NCBI RefSeq assembly: GCF_044793635.1
Contig: NZ_CP084993.1
Location: 1-64,000 of the forward strand
DNA from: Virgibacillus_F necropolis_A
GTDB taxonomy: Bacteria > Bacillota > Bacilli > Bacillales > Amphibacillaceae
Length of the DNA: 64,000 nt
Direction: 5' to 3'
Under the pieces are notes generated by a model. That model saw only the letters and a program-made list of their open reading frames with translations. It ran no database searches and was not told the DNA's origin. The translations under genes were made by a program, and so were the position numbers. Shown here one piece after another: positions 16,694 through 24,222 of the stretch; the stretch's first letter is position 1; each line of letters starts with the position of its first letter.

Positions 16694-18889
16694 ATGATTC
16701 AGTTAGCTGATTTTCAACTAAATGCAATTGGTGACTTAATGGAATGTATGGAAAATGATAATAAAGAGTTGGTTCTAAAAAGTCCGACTGGTTCTGGTAA
16801 AACAATTATTTTGACTCATTTTATGGACGAGTACGGTAAAGGACATTTTGAGAATGTTTTTATATGGTTGACCCCTGGAAAAGGTGATCTTGAAGAACAA
16901 AGTAAAGCAAAAATGGACAAGTATATTCATAACAGCCAAACGAAACTATTGTCTGATGTAATGTTAGCCGGTTTTAAAGAAAATGACGCTTGCTTTATTA
17001 ACTGGGAAAAGCTCATTAAAAAAGGAAATAATGCTTTAAAAGAAGGAGAGAATGCGAATTTTAAAGAGCGAATTACGGAGGCACATAATAGCGGCTTAGA
17101 ATTTATCATTATCGTAGACGAATCACATCACAATGATACCGTTAAAGCTGATGATATTATCTCACTTTTTCAACCAAAAAAGATTATTAGAACTTCTGCA
17201 ACTCCTAAAGGTTATACTGACAATACACTTGTTGAAATACCTGAGGAAGATGTAATTGCAGAAGAATTAATTAAAAAAATGCTAGTGATTAATGAAGATT
17301 TCGGAAGAAATATTGAAATTGATAATCAAGTAGACTATTTATTGAATAAAGCATTGGTAAAGCAACAAGAATTAAGAACTGCATTAAATGACAAAAAATC
17401 AATTGTTAATCCGTTAGTAATTATCCAATTACCTAACAAGGGCGAAGTCCTACAAGATGAGGTTGAAAGATATTTAAGAACAAAAGGGATCACATATGAA
17501 AATGGTTTGCTTGCTGTATGGCTGAGTGACAAGAAGCAAAATCTTGAAGAAATAGAGGCATTAAATGCAAAACCAATTGTTATTATCATGAAACAAGCCA
17601 TAGCGACAGGTTGGGATTGCCCCAGAGCTCAAATATTGGTAAAGCTACGTGAAAATACAAGTGAAACATTTGAAATTCAAACAATCGGACGAATAAGACG
17701 AATGCCTGAAGTTAAACATTACGGAAGCGATCTTTTAGATTCTTGTTACCTTTTTACATTTGATGAGAAATTCACTGAAGGGGTTAAGTCGCATTTAGGA
17801 AAAGGTGCTTTAGATGCTGTTAAACTGTTCTTAAAAAAGGAATATAGAGAAACCGCATTGGTTAGTGAACAAAAGTCAGACGTGTTTGTTACAAAAGATG
17901 CAACACAATCCCTTAAGACACTGCTTGCGTTCTATAAAAAAGAATATAAAACTTCAACAAAAACAACAGAGAACAAAACACGTTTGCATACAAATGGTTA
18001 TACTTTTTCAAAAGAAATTATCAAGTATACATATACAGGATCTGTTCACCAGTTAAAGACAGAAGAATTTGATGCTTTGGAAAAGATAAGTATGATAGAG
18101 GAATTAAATACACATAAACACGGGAGAGAATATCATAATAGGGTAGGATCATTAGGGGTTAAACTAAGTCTTCCATATGAACAAATAAATACTATTATAA
18201 GAAGGCTGTTTGACAAAAATGTAAAGTATGCACACAAAATATTAAAACTAGAGACGAGAGAAGTATATGCTTTTGTCATAAATAACTTCGATAAATTGAA
18301 AGAGGACTTTCGCCTTGCAATGTCAGATGTGGGTATTCAACAGGCTTCATTGAATTTACAAGGTATAACAGAAAAAGAATTTCATATACCTAAAGAGTTT
18401 TTGTTTACGTATGATGTCAAGAATAGGGTTCAACGAGAATATGACAGCAATGTATACTCTGGTTATTTGTCTTCTGCAGAAGTTCGATCTGATTCTGAAA
18501 AATCATTCGAAAAATATTGTAATGATTCTTCAAACGTGGAATGGATATATAAAAATGGTGATAAAGGAAATGAATATTTTTCAATAGTTTATCAGGATAA
18601 TTTCGGTAAACAAAAATCTTTTTATCCTGATTATATTCTTTCATCGAATGGCGAAATTTGGATAGTCGAAACAAAAGGTGGGTTTAATCGAACTGGTGGA
18701 AGTGAAGATATAGATGAATTTTCACCTAAAAAGTTTGAAGTCCTAAAAACGTACCTTAATAAGCACAACTTAAAAGGTGGATTTGTACGAAAAGATAAAA
18801 GTAATAATGAACTATTTATTTGTATGGACAATTATAATAATGATATTGCAAGTAATGAATGGAAGTTGTTAGAAAATGTTTTAAAATAG
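16694..18889 (+). CDS. res: Type III restriction enzyme subunit Res (731 aa)
   Basis: Superfamily 2 helicase/translocase with Walker A SPTGSGKT (about residues 30-37), the DESH box (about 142-145) and the conserved IGRIRRMPE motif. The C-terminus carries a PD-(D/E)xK nuclease signature, YPDYI...WIVETKGG (about residues 645-665). Together with Mod it cuts DNA after meeting of two inversely oriented sites. It is shorter than EcoP15I Res (about 970 aa) but has all the motifs. ATG 16694 with AAGGGGGTAA upstream. The frame is intact. Confidence 0.94.
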   Translation: MIQLADFQLNAIGDLMECMENDNKELVLKSPTGSGKTIILTHFMDEYGKGHFENVFIWLTPGKGDLEEQSKAKMDKYIHNSQTKLLSDVMLAGFKENDACFINWEKLIKKGNNALKEGENANFKERITEAHNSGLEFIIIVDESHHNDTVKADDIISLFQPKKIIRTSATPKGYTDNTLVEIPEEDVIAEELIKKMLVINEDFGRNIEIDNQVDYLLNKALVKQQELRTALNDKKSIVNPLVIIQLPNKGEVLQDEVERYLRTKGITYENGLLAVWLSDKKQNLEEIEALNAKPIVIIMKQAIATGWDCPRAQILVKLRENTSETFEIQTIGRIRRMPEVKHYGSDLLDSCYLFTFDEKFTEGVKSHLGKGALDAVKLFLKKEYRETALVSEQKSDVFVTKDATQSLKTLLAFYKKEYKTSTKTTENKTRLHTNGYTFSKEIIKYTYTGSVHQLKTEEFDALEKISMIEELNTHKHGREYHNRVGSLGVKLSLPYEQINTIIRRLFDKNVKYAHKILKLETREVYAFVINNFDKLKEDFRLAMSDVGIQQASLNLQGITEKEFHIPKEFLFTYDVKNRVQREYDSNVYSGYLSSAEVRSDSEKSFEKYCNDSSNVEWIYKNGDKGNEYFSIVYQDNFGKQKSFYPDYILSSNGEIWIVETKGGFNRTGGSEDIDEFSPKKFEVLKTYLNKHNLKGGFVRKDKSNNELFICMDNYNNDIASNEWKLLENVLK

Positions 18890-19102
18890 CAGGAAAAAGA
18901 ACTTTTTCTCCATGCTATACAGATGAAAAGAACCTTTACCTAAAGAAGCTCGATTGACAGGACGATTTAAAAATGGCGGTTTTGCAACTTCTCTAAAGCA
19001 TCAATTTACAATCAAACAAGTAGTACTTATGATGGTCGTCACGATAAGATGGGTTTAAAAGAATTTGAAGAACATGTCAATCAAGCTGCCAAGATCATGT
19101 AA
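18890..19102 (+). other. Gene-free stretch with a decayed coding remnant
   Basis: Between res and the next small gene there is no intact gene. One frame reads about 43 residues ending ...TSSTYDGRHDKMGLKEFEEHVNQAAKIM before TAA at 19100-19102, with an amphipathic C-terminal helix, but stops interrupt it upstream. It looks like the 3' end of a lost gene. No family recognised. Confidence 0.35.
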
Positions 19103-19212
19103 TTGTAGAAGAGTACTAATAAGGGCTCTTTTTATATGATGATCAAAGGAAAGTAAAAATATCTATTAAATTATGAAAATATGGTCATACTGCATACAAG
19201 GAGATGAAACGT

Positions 19213-19338
19213 ATGCCAGTTAAAATGACTAAAAGTGAAGCTCAAAAACTAGCGAAGAAAACGATTGAACACAGTAAGAAACATGGGCTATCCCTAAACA
19301 AAAAAACAATTCCACCAAATAAACAATCGACGATTTAA
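19213..19338 (+). CDS. Small basic protein (41 aa)
   Basis: ATG 19213 lies 8 bases after AAGGAGATG and opens a 41-residue, lysine-rich helical frame (MTKSEAQKLAKKTIEHSKKH). The stop codon lies inside the stem of a strong terminator (19322-19355), the usual arrangement for a short monocistronic gene. Function unknown; the basic helix could bind nucleic acid. Confidence 0.55.
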   Translation: MPVKMTKSEAQKLAKKTIEHSKKHGLSLNKKTIPPNKQSTI

Positions 19339-19355
19339 TCGTCGATTGTTTTTGT
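19322..19355 (+). terminator. Strong rho-independent terminator
   Basis: Perfect 13-bp stem AACAATCGACGAT / ATCGTCGATTGTT with a TTA loop, then TTTTTG. It overlaps the end of the 19213-19338 gene. Confidence 0.88.
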
Positions 19356-19450
19356 GTCCTAAAGAAACATAATAAGGTATCCCTCATCATAGGTTTAATA
19401 ATAAATCTAGGACAGGTAGACAGTGTCCCAAATGTAAATGAGGGGTTAAA

Positions 19451-20077
19451 ATGAAAACAGAAGAAAAAGAGAGGAAGGTTCGCTCTGATAAAAAAAGAGA
19501 TATTAAGCCAACTATTCCAATTCAACTTTATGAATGTGTAAGCAGAATTTCGTATGTCACCAATACTCCTATCAAAGATGTTGGAGAATTAATTTGTAAA
19601 AAAGGACTATATTCAACGCCTGTTATTGATTATTTATCCAATCATTTCAGACGTGACTATTGGGCAAATAACAATACTTTATATACTGGAAATGTGGAGA
19701 AACTCCCTTATATAGTACCTAAAGGTATTACCAAACGAAGAATCACAATGCGGTTTTTGCAAAGAGATCATGATAAGTTAGCTAGATTGTCTTATTCTTT
19801 AGATTTAACGACTTCTTCATCAACCGGATTGCTTTTAGAAGCTTCCATAAAGAATACCGATATTATTAATACCTTCATTTCAAATTCTATAAAAAAAGAA
19901 CTTGATCCCAACCGAATGAAGCAACTAAGAGAGATTTTAAAGTTTATAAATAAAAACAATCCATACGAAGAAACTATAACTCTTGGAGCATTTGTAAGTA
20001 TGTTAATGGATGAATTAAAAGAAACCACCTTTACAATGAAGGAATCCATAAAACGTTGGCTGGATGATCAAAGCTGA
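19451..20077 (+). CDS. Protein with two ribbon-helix-helix-like units (208 aa)
   Basis: ATG 19451, preceded by GAGGGG. The protein has a charged N-terminus, then PTIPIQLYECVSRISYVTN (about 21-39) and RRITMRFLQRDHDKLARLS (about 96-114). Each is a strand followed by helices, like RHH DNA-binding domains. The last 12 residues (KESIKRWLDDQS) recur, out of context, at 48538-48579 behind the VirD4 gene, so a second copy once existed there. Likely a plasmid regulatory or copy-control protein, by composition and context only. Confidence 0.7.
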   Translation: MKTEEKERKVRSDKKRDIKPTIPIQLYECVSRISYVTNTPIKDVGELICKKGLYSTPVIDYLSNHFRRDYWANNNTLYTGNVEKLPYIVPKGITKRRITMRFLQRDHDKLARLSYSLDLTTSSSTGLLLEASIKNTDIINTFISNSIKKELDPNRMKQLREILKFINKNNPYEETITLGAFVSMLMDELKETTFTMKESIKRWLDDQS

Positions 20078-20184
20078 AAAAACATAGTTTTTTTAGAATG
20101 AAGAAGTGTAAGGGAATTTGTTAATACGCAGGATTCATCAAATTTTTGTCGAATAAGATATAAAAACTCATAAGAGGTGTATCT

Positions 20185-20418
20185 ATGCGATACGAAAACC
20201 CACCACATGGTGGCAAATATAAGCTTGTAGCAACGCGAAAACATAAAAATGATATTGGTCTTGTTGTTTTATGTCCAGACCGCAGGGAGTATAGTTGGAA
20301 TAATGTATCCCGATTATATGACAAAGAACTCAAAAATTATTTGCTATCACTTGGTGAAAAAATTGAAAAAGGTGTTTATGATATAGCGCTTTTAGATTAT
20401 GAACTAGATGGAAAATGA
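20185..20418 (+). CDS. Hypothetical small protein (77 aa)
   Basis: ATG 20185 follows AAGAGGTG. The product is a mixed alpha/beta small protein (KYKLVATRKHKNDIGLVVL) without cysteines or membrane segments. It ends at a terminator shared with the convergent gene at 20442-20621. No family recognised. Confidence 0.7.
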   Translation: MRYENPPHGGKYKLVATRKHKNDIGLVVLCPDRREYSWNNVSRLYDKELKNYLLSLGEKIEKGVYDIALLDYELDGK

Positions 20419-20440
20419 AGCCTCAATTAAGAGGCTTTTA
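20418..20440. terminator. Bidirectional terminator between convergent genes
   Basis: AAGCCTC / GAGGCTT stem with a six-base loop and T-rich flank. It sits between the stop of 20185-20418 and the stop of the minus-strand gene at 20442. Confidence 0.7.
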
Positions 20441-20441
20441 C

Positions 20442-20621
20442 TCAATCATCCTCGGCCAATATTTTCTTGATTATTTCTTCTTGGAATTCAATTTCCCATT
20501 CTGAATGATAATCTTCTTTTATTTCCGTCATAGCACCATTTGCAAAGTAATCTTGATCGTACTCCAACATTTTTTGTGCATCCCCAAAATTTGATAAATG
20601 ACCCGGCATAAACTTTTTCAT
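20442..20621 (-). CDS. Small acidic hypothetical protein (59 aa)
   Basis: An ATG at 20621 has an ideal AAGGAGG ribosome site eight bases upstream. The frame gives 59 residues, acidic and helical (KMLEYDQDYFANGAM...WEIEFQEEIIKKILAEDD). Convergent to the 20185 gene with a shared terminator. Function unknown; strong translation signals support it. Confidence 0.7.
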   Translation of the reverse strand: MKKFMPGHLSNFGDAQKMLEYDQDYFANGAMTEIKEDYHSEWEIEFQEEIIKKILAEDD

Positions 20622-20988
20622 TAATATATCCCTCCTTACATCTATAATCGAATGAGAAGGTAAAAAGGTGGCATGTTATTTAAAAATAATTTTAAAATAA
20701 AAAAAGCCCCTCAACAGGACTTAATTCCACGTTCGTTCTTTATGTTAAAAATTAATTGCACTATCTCCGTATAAAATATTCCTATGTTTGGCCAGTCAAC
20801 TCTGCAGAAGTGAACTCAACTATCCCAGGTTCATTGTTTTTCTTGTAAATGTATTGATAATATCTTTTTCTTTCCCGAGATACTTTATATCAATATGACA
20901 TACCGTATTAAAGGTTAATTTCCTCCTTCCAGTCGTAAATCTTGTCGTTCACTTCGTTTTACTCCAACCTATTTTATAAGTTCCTTAT
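20622..20988. other. Gene-free stretch
   Basis: About 370 bases with no supported ORF. It contains a T-tract/hairpin-like segment at 20695-20725 and otherwise unremarkable AT-rich DNA leading up to the miniature element at 20989. Nothing else seen. Confidence 0.5.
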
Positions 20989-21237
20989 GGGATACCAACA
21001 GCATTTTAACATTTTCGTACGCTAAGGCTACAAGCCTTGATATACAAAGTATTTCAGTCCACAGTACCAAAAACGTTCATTTTTGGTACTGTGTGCTTTT
21101 CGTTAATAAAAGTCCATGAAATTGATTGTTTTTAGTTCCAAAACTCATTCCAAAATCAAAGTACCTTTTGAGTAAGAGAAAACCGTTTTTGGCAATTTCC
21201 TTAACGTACGATTTTGTTAAATTGCTGGCTGTACCCC
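20989..21237. mobile_element. 249-bp Tn3-derived miniature inverted-repeat element
   Basis: Left end GGGATACCAACAGC...ACGCTAAG (20989-21026) and right end (21200-21237; reverse complement GGGGTACAGCCAGC...ACGTTAAG) are both 38 bp and of Tn3-family type. They are flanked by an exact 5-bp duplication CTTAT (20984-20988 and 21238-21242), the size made by Tn3-family transposases. No coding sequence. Internally there is a perfect 14-bp-arm palindrome with a 6-bp spacer. This matches the concept of Tn3-derived miniature elements (TIMEs): movable in trans by a Tn3-type TnpA. Confidence 0.92.
21060..21093. promoter_or_regulatory. Candidate recombinase core site inside the miniature element
   Basis: Perfect arms CACAGTACCAAAAA (21060-21073) and its complement (21080-21093) flank a 6-bp spacer CGTTCA. 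The 14-6-14 geometry is like the 13-6-13 TnpI core at 6232-6263. It could serve cointegrate resolution. A terminator is an alternative, but the downstream T-run is weak. Confidence 0.5.
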
Positions 21238-21755
21238 CTTATGCGTTTTGTTCAGGCATCGAACCCTCACAAACCGACTATTTTATAAGTTCGCTAAAAT
21301 AGTGCGAAAAATAGTTAAGCTGCAGCCAATAAATTCAATTGGCTGCAGCTTTTAATTTTTCTTTTCATCTTTTTATCGGGCATCGAACCCTCAAAAAAGA
21401 ACAGGCTGCCTCTTATGCGTTTAGTAGTAGTGGCAGATTGTATCTTCTTCTTTGTGTCTCCTTAGTATAATGTTGGCTCAAACTCGTAGAAGGGCGTGCG
21501 AAAAGACAATGAAAATCGGCAAAACCAAGTAGGCTAAATTGCACTAAAAAAGCACAATACGCTTTTTAACTGCAACTAAGTCATTGGGTTTCACTCGATT
21601 TTCAACGTGCCTGATTTTTGGTAAGGAAAGGCATGATAACTGCTTTTCGGCACTATGTTTTTCTTGCAAGTTGGCACAGATCAGCCAACCCTTCCTACTT
21701 CGCCTTTCGCAAACATTGTATTGGAGACGACAAAAAAGAAAGTGAGGTGAATCAA
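21238..21755. other. Intergenic region with direct repeats and a terminator
   Basis: No gene is supported. A 15-bp direct repeat GGCATCGAACCCTCA occurs at 21255-21269 and 21379-21393, and CTTATGCGTTT occurs at 21238 and near 21412. The open frames across 21544-21755 on both strands lack ribosome sites and appear incidental. Confidence 0.5.
21317..21356 (+). terminator. Rho-independent terminator
   Basis: Perfect 14-bp stem AAGCTGCAGCCAAT / ATTGGCTGCAGCTT with a seven-base loop, followed by TTTTAATTTTT. No gene stop lies just upstream now, which fits a gene lost from this spot. Confidence 0.8.
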
Positions 21756-21947
21756 ATGATAATGTCAACAATCATAACCGCCATTTTCATAATTGGCGGT
21801 TGCTTAATTCTTTTGCAAGTTTACGATTTAGTCGAAAATGAAACACTCCGTACTCTACTAATTGCAGGGTACGGAGTGTTCACGTTTTTTTTAGTTTTCC
21901 GTCTGTTAACGGATTACTTTATCTCTCAACTTAGTACGTTGATTTAA
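21756..21947 (+). CDS. Small two-TM membrane protein (63 aa)
   Basis: ATG 21756 is chosen because GTGAGGTG lies just upstream. A longer frame from 21618 has no ribosome site and an unlikely N-terminus. Two hydrophobic segments are visible (TIITAIFIIGGCLILLQV, residues 4-21, and LLIAGYGVFTFFLVFRLL, about 34-51). Function unknown. It is the first of four small + strand genes (to 23176) that look like an early/leading-region cluster. Confidence 0.65.
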   Translation: MIMSTIITAIFIIGGCLILLQVYDLVENETLRTLLIAGYGVFTFFLVFRLLTDYFISQLSTLI

Positions 21948-22013
21948 CAATTTAGGGAAGGTCGCTCTTCCCTTTTCATTACATTAATTATAACACAAAA
22001 AGGAGTTTTTATC

Positions 22014-22400
22014 GTGGAAAAAACAAAAACAGTTCGTGTATTAATGGTTAAATTTAATTTGGAAACTAAGCAATTTGAAACAGAGGTTATCGAGCTTGAA
22101 AATGATCTAGCGTATAACTTAGCTGATTATCGTAAAATTATTGATTGCAACATGATTGACATTGTTACCTTAAGTGAAGATGTTTGTATCATTATAGATG
22201 ATGAGGGGCTGCTGGTATCTGGTAATCCAGTATTAGAAATTAAAACAGAACATGGCCATAAATTGCAACTTGCGGGAACACTTATTTTTGCAGGGAATGA
22301 ACAGACGGATGAAGGTGATGAATTAACATCATTAGAAACTGGTAAATGCTTGGAACTATTGTCTAACTTAAAAATAAGAGTTATTGGTGTTACAAATTAA
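22014..22400 (+). CDS. DUF3846-like protein (128 aa)
   Basis: GTG start at 22014 with AAAGGAG upstream. The central part, CIIIDDEGLLVSGNPVLEI then LQLAGTLIFAG, matches the pattern of DUF3846 proteins (an acidic 'DDEG' turn, later a 'GT..F.G' motif), which are common on Firmicute plasmids and phages. Their function is unknown; some relatives are annotated as anti-defence or early genes. Cytosolic, no cysteine cluster. Followed by a short hairpin (GAGCCACTCGTTAAGAGTGG) at about 22412. Confidence 0.7.
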   Translation: MEKTKTVRVLMVKFNLETKQFETEVIELENDLAYNLADYRKIIDCNMIDIVTLSEDVCIIIDDEGLLVSGNPVLEIKTEHGHKLQLAGTLIFAGNEQTDEGDELTSLETGKCLELLSNLKIRVIGVTN

Positions 22401-22475
22401 ATACTTGAAGTAAGAGCCACTCGTTAAGAGTGGTTCTTTCTATTTAAACTATACATTTTAAAAGGAGTGTTTTTT

Positions 22476-22670
22476 ATGAGAAAGAAAGTTGAATTTATGA
22501 TAGATGGATTGACCGTTAAATTAATTGAAGGAAAAGACGCTTTTGGTTGTGAGGTCATTAATCTTTATGTGAATGGTAGATATAAAGGATTTTATGATGT
22601 TTTCCGCATTGAAGATGTTGAACAAGAGCTTAAATATGATTTGAATTTCTTAGACGAAGCTTATTGTTAA
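22476..22670 (+). CDS. Hypothetical small protein (64 aa)
   Basis: ATG 22476 is nine bases after AAAAGGAGTG; the in-frame GTG at 22467 is inside that ribosome site, so it is not the start. A small beta-rich acidic protein (KVEFMIDGLTVKLIEGKD) with no recognised family. It sits between the DUF3846-like gene and radC with the same orientation and similar leaders. Confidence 0.65.
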   Translation: MRKKVEFMIDGLTVKLIEGKDAFGCEVINLYVNGRYKGFYDVFRIEDVEQELKYDLNFLDEAYC

Positions 22671-22729
22671 TCAATATTGGGGAGGTTATTCCTTCCCTTT
22701 TTCACATTAAAATTTAGGAGGAATTATTC

Positions 22730-23176
22730 ATGGAAACAATTTATGAAGTAGTGAAAATTAAGCAAGTTATAAAAGAAACGGAAATTAATAATGTCGGTAT
22801 TATCCGTTCACCAGAGGATGGAGTAGATATAGCAAGACAATTTATCGGTGATGATGATCGGGAAGTATTCTTTGTCATGTGTTTAAATACGAAAAACCAT
22901 GTTATTGCTGTTCATCGGGCACATGTTGGTTCAATAAACGCAAGTGTCGTACATCCTAGGGAAGTATTTAAAGCAGCTATCTTGAATAATAGTGCTTCCA
23001 TCATCGTAGCACATCAACATCCATCAGGTGACCCAGCTCCCTCGCAAGAGGATATTCACGTCACCAAACGATTAGTTGAATCTGGTAAGATGATCGGTAT
23101 TGAAGTCTTAGATCATATCATTCTTGGTGGTGCAGCATCTAGATTTACTAGTTTGAAAGAAAAGGGCTATATCTAA
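22730..23176 (+). CDS. radC: RadC/JAB-domain protein (148 aa)
   Basis: MPN/JAB metalloenzyme-like domain of the RadC family. The zinc-binding signature HQHPSGDPAPSQED (H95, H97, D102) is intact, preceded by the conserved SIIVAHQ strand and followed by LLDHII-type LDHIILG. Chromosomal RadC has an extra N-terminal helix-hairpin-helix region that is missing here, as usual for plasmid and phage RadC. Biochemical role remains unsettled; commonly found beside antirestriction genes, as here (ArdC at 26110). ATG 22730 follows TAGGAGGAA. Confidence 0.92.
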   Translation: METIYEVVKIKQVIKETEINNVGIIRSPEDGVDIARQFIGDDDREVFFVMCLNTKNHVIAVHRAHVGSINASVVHPREVFKAAILNNSASIIVAHQHPSGDPAPSQEDIHVTKRLVESGKMIGIEVLDHIILGGAASRFTSLKEKGYI

Positions 23177-23205
23177 AAGGGGGGACTCTCCCCTTTCTTC
23201 TTCTT
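23176..23205 (+). terminator. Terminator after radC
   Basis: AAAGGGG-GGACTCT-CCCCTTT stem-loop followed by CTTCTTCTTTTTTC, directly at the radC stop. Confidence 0.75.
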
Positions 23206-23270
23206 TTTTCTTAGTGAGTTCATTTTTGCCCGCTTGCGCTGTCAAAAATGAAAAAACCAAAAAATAAAAT

Positions 23271-23319
23271 TGTTAACATTGTATACAAATGTCTGATAAC
23301 GTGTTAACATTGTACACAA
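23271..23319 (+). promoter_or_regulatory. Tandem operator repeats upstream of 23347 gene
   Basis: TGTTAACATTGTATACAA (23271-23288) and TGTTAACATTGTACACAA (23302-23319) differ at one base and are 31 bp apart, three helical turns. Each contains the dyad TTGTAYACAA. They end 27 bp before the start codon. They are probably binding sites for a regulator, perhaps the product of the gene they precede, which has a helix-turn-helix-like C-terminus. Confidence 0.6.
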
Positions 23320-23346
23320 CCGTAGAATAAAGAAAGGTGATAAATT

Positions 23347-23856
23347 ATGAAACGTGCTACAAAGGAGATATTAACGTTCTTTCCAAATCTTAAGAACCAT
23401 TTAAATGATAACGAAAGTGCTATGTTATCAGATGAAACATTATCAACATTAATGAGTATGGAACAAACTTTTTTGAAGTTGGCTTGGTTTTTTGAGAATC
23501 CTGATAAAGAAAACTTTAATTTGGAAACTCTTTATAAAACACTGGAAGACGAATGGCTGGAATTTGCATTAGAAGTTATTGATCTATTCTTTAAAAATGA
23601 TACCTATTTAATTAAAAATCAAACGACTTCTTTTGTAACCGAAAAATCTACCTATTTAAATCAAAGTCAATTTGCGGATTATTTAAAGGAACATGGATTA
23701 ACCTATAATCGCTCTAAAGTTAATACGTATATGAAACGGGGGAAATTACCTGGTCCCGACCTTGTTGTTGGGAATACAAAATATTGGTTAATTGCTACAT
23801 GCGAAAATTATTTGCATGGTGAAATAGAAATTTCAAACAGCGATAACTCAATATAA
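23347..23856 (+). CDS. Putative DNA-binding protein, excisionase-like C-terminus (169 aa)
   Basis: ATG 23347 follows AGAAAGGTG. The N-terminal 110 residues are helical and acidic. The C-terminal about 50 residues (NQSQFADYLKEHGLTYNRSK then YMKRGKLPGPDLVVGNTKYW) resemble the winged MerR/excisionase HTH that reads 'x-x-A-x-x-L ... GKLP-x-P'. A small DNA-binding regulator, perhaps of its own tandem operators, is likely. The 3' end is followed by a terminator at 23891-23915. No known family name. Confidence 0.7.
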   Translation: MKRATKEILTFFPNLKNHLNDNESAMLSDETLSTLMSMEQTFLKLAWFFENPDKENFNLETLYKTLEDEWLEFALEVIDLFFKNDTYLIKNQTTSFVTEKSTYLNQSQFADYLKEHGLTYNRSKVNTYMKRGKLPGPDLVVGNTKYWLIATCENYLHGEIEISNSDNSI

Positions 23857-23890
23857 AGGCACCATAAAAAAACATTCGTTTGATTGCTTC

Positions 23891-23915
23891 TAGTCACCTT
23901 AAGGTGGCTTTTTTC
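23891..23915 (+). terminator. Terminator after 23347 gene
   Basis: AGTCACCTT / AAGGTGGCT stem with no separate loop bases beyond the centre, followed by TTTTTTC. Position 35 bp after the stop codon. Confidence 0.65.
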
Positions 23916-24076
23916 TTAAGAAAATATAATTCGTGTTTAAGTATTTGGCCAATGAACCAGGAGCGAATAACGTTCGTTTTTTATATAAGGGGTACAGTCA
24001 GGAAAATGCGGATTTACAACGTTAAGCCTGGGTTAGTGAAAGAGCGACTGCTCTTATTGAACAATCGCACCAGTTA

Positions 24077-24098
24077 GTGAAAATAATTATATTTTCAC
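24077..24098. promoter_or_regulatory. Palindrome inside the nuclease cassette, possible resolution core
   Basis: GTGAAAAT (24077-24084), AATTAT, ATTTTCAC (24091-24098). The 6-bp spacer matches the two other candidate tyrosine-recombinase cores of this window, but the arms are short and AT-rich, so it may be chance. Confidence 0.3.
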
Positions 24099-24222
24099 CG
24101 TACAAATTTTATAGATGATATGACTATTAACTTCAGTTGTTCCTGGCAGACACCCGTTTGTTAATCGTCCAACGAGGAATATGTTCTTTCGTTCATTTAT
24201 TTTACCTCAAAGTTCTAGGGGC

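Noticed and set aside
14854..18889. Phase variation of the mod gene through simple repeats.
   Set aside because: No long homopolymer or tandem repeat was seen near the mod start or within its frame.
21255..21393. The repeated GGCATCGAACCCTCA looks like the complement of a tRNA T-arm and could be an attachment site.
   Set aside because: No surrounding cloverleaf and the T-stem does not pair fully. No integrase gene is adjacent.
21544..21771. Open frames on both strands upstream of the 21756 gene.
   Set aside because: No ribosome sites and unlikely composition (many Cys, His, Arg). Regarded as incidental, with the real start at 21756.
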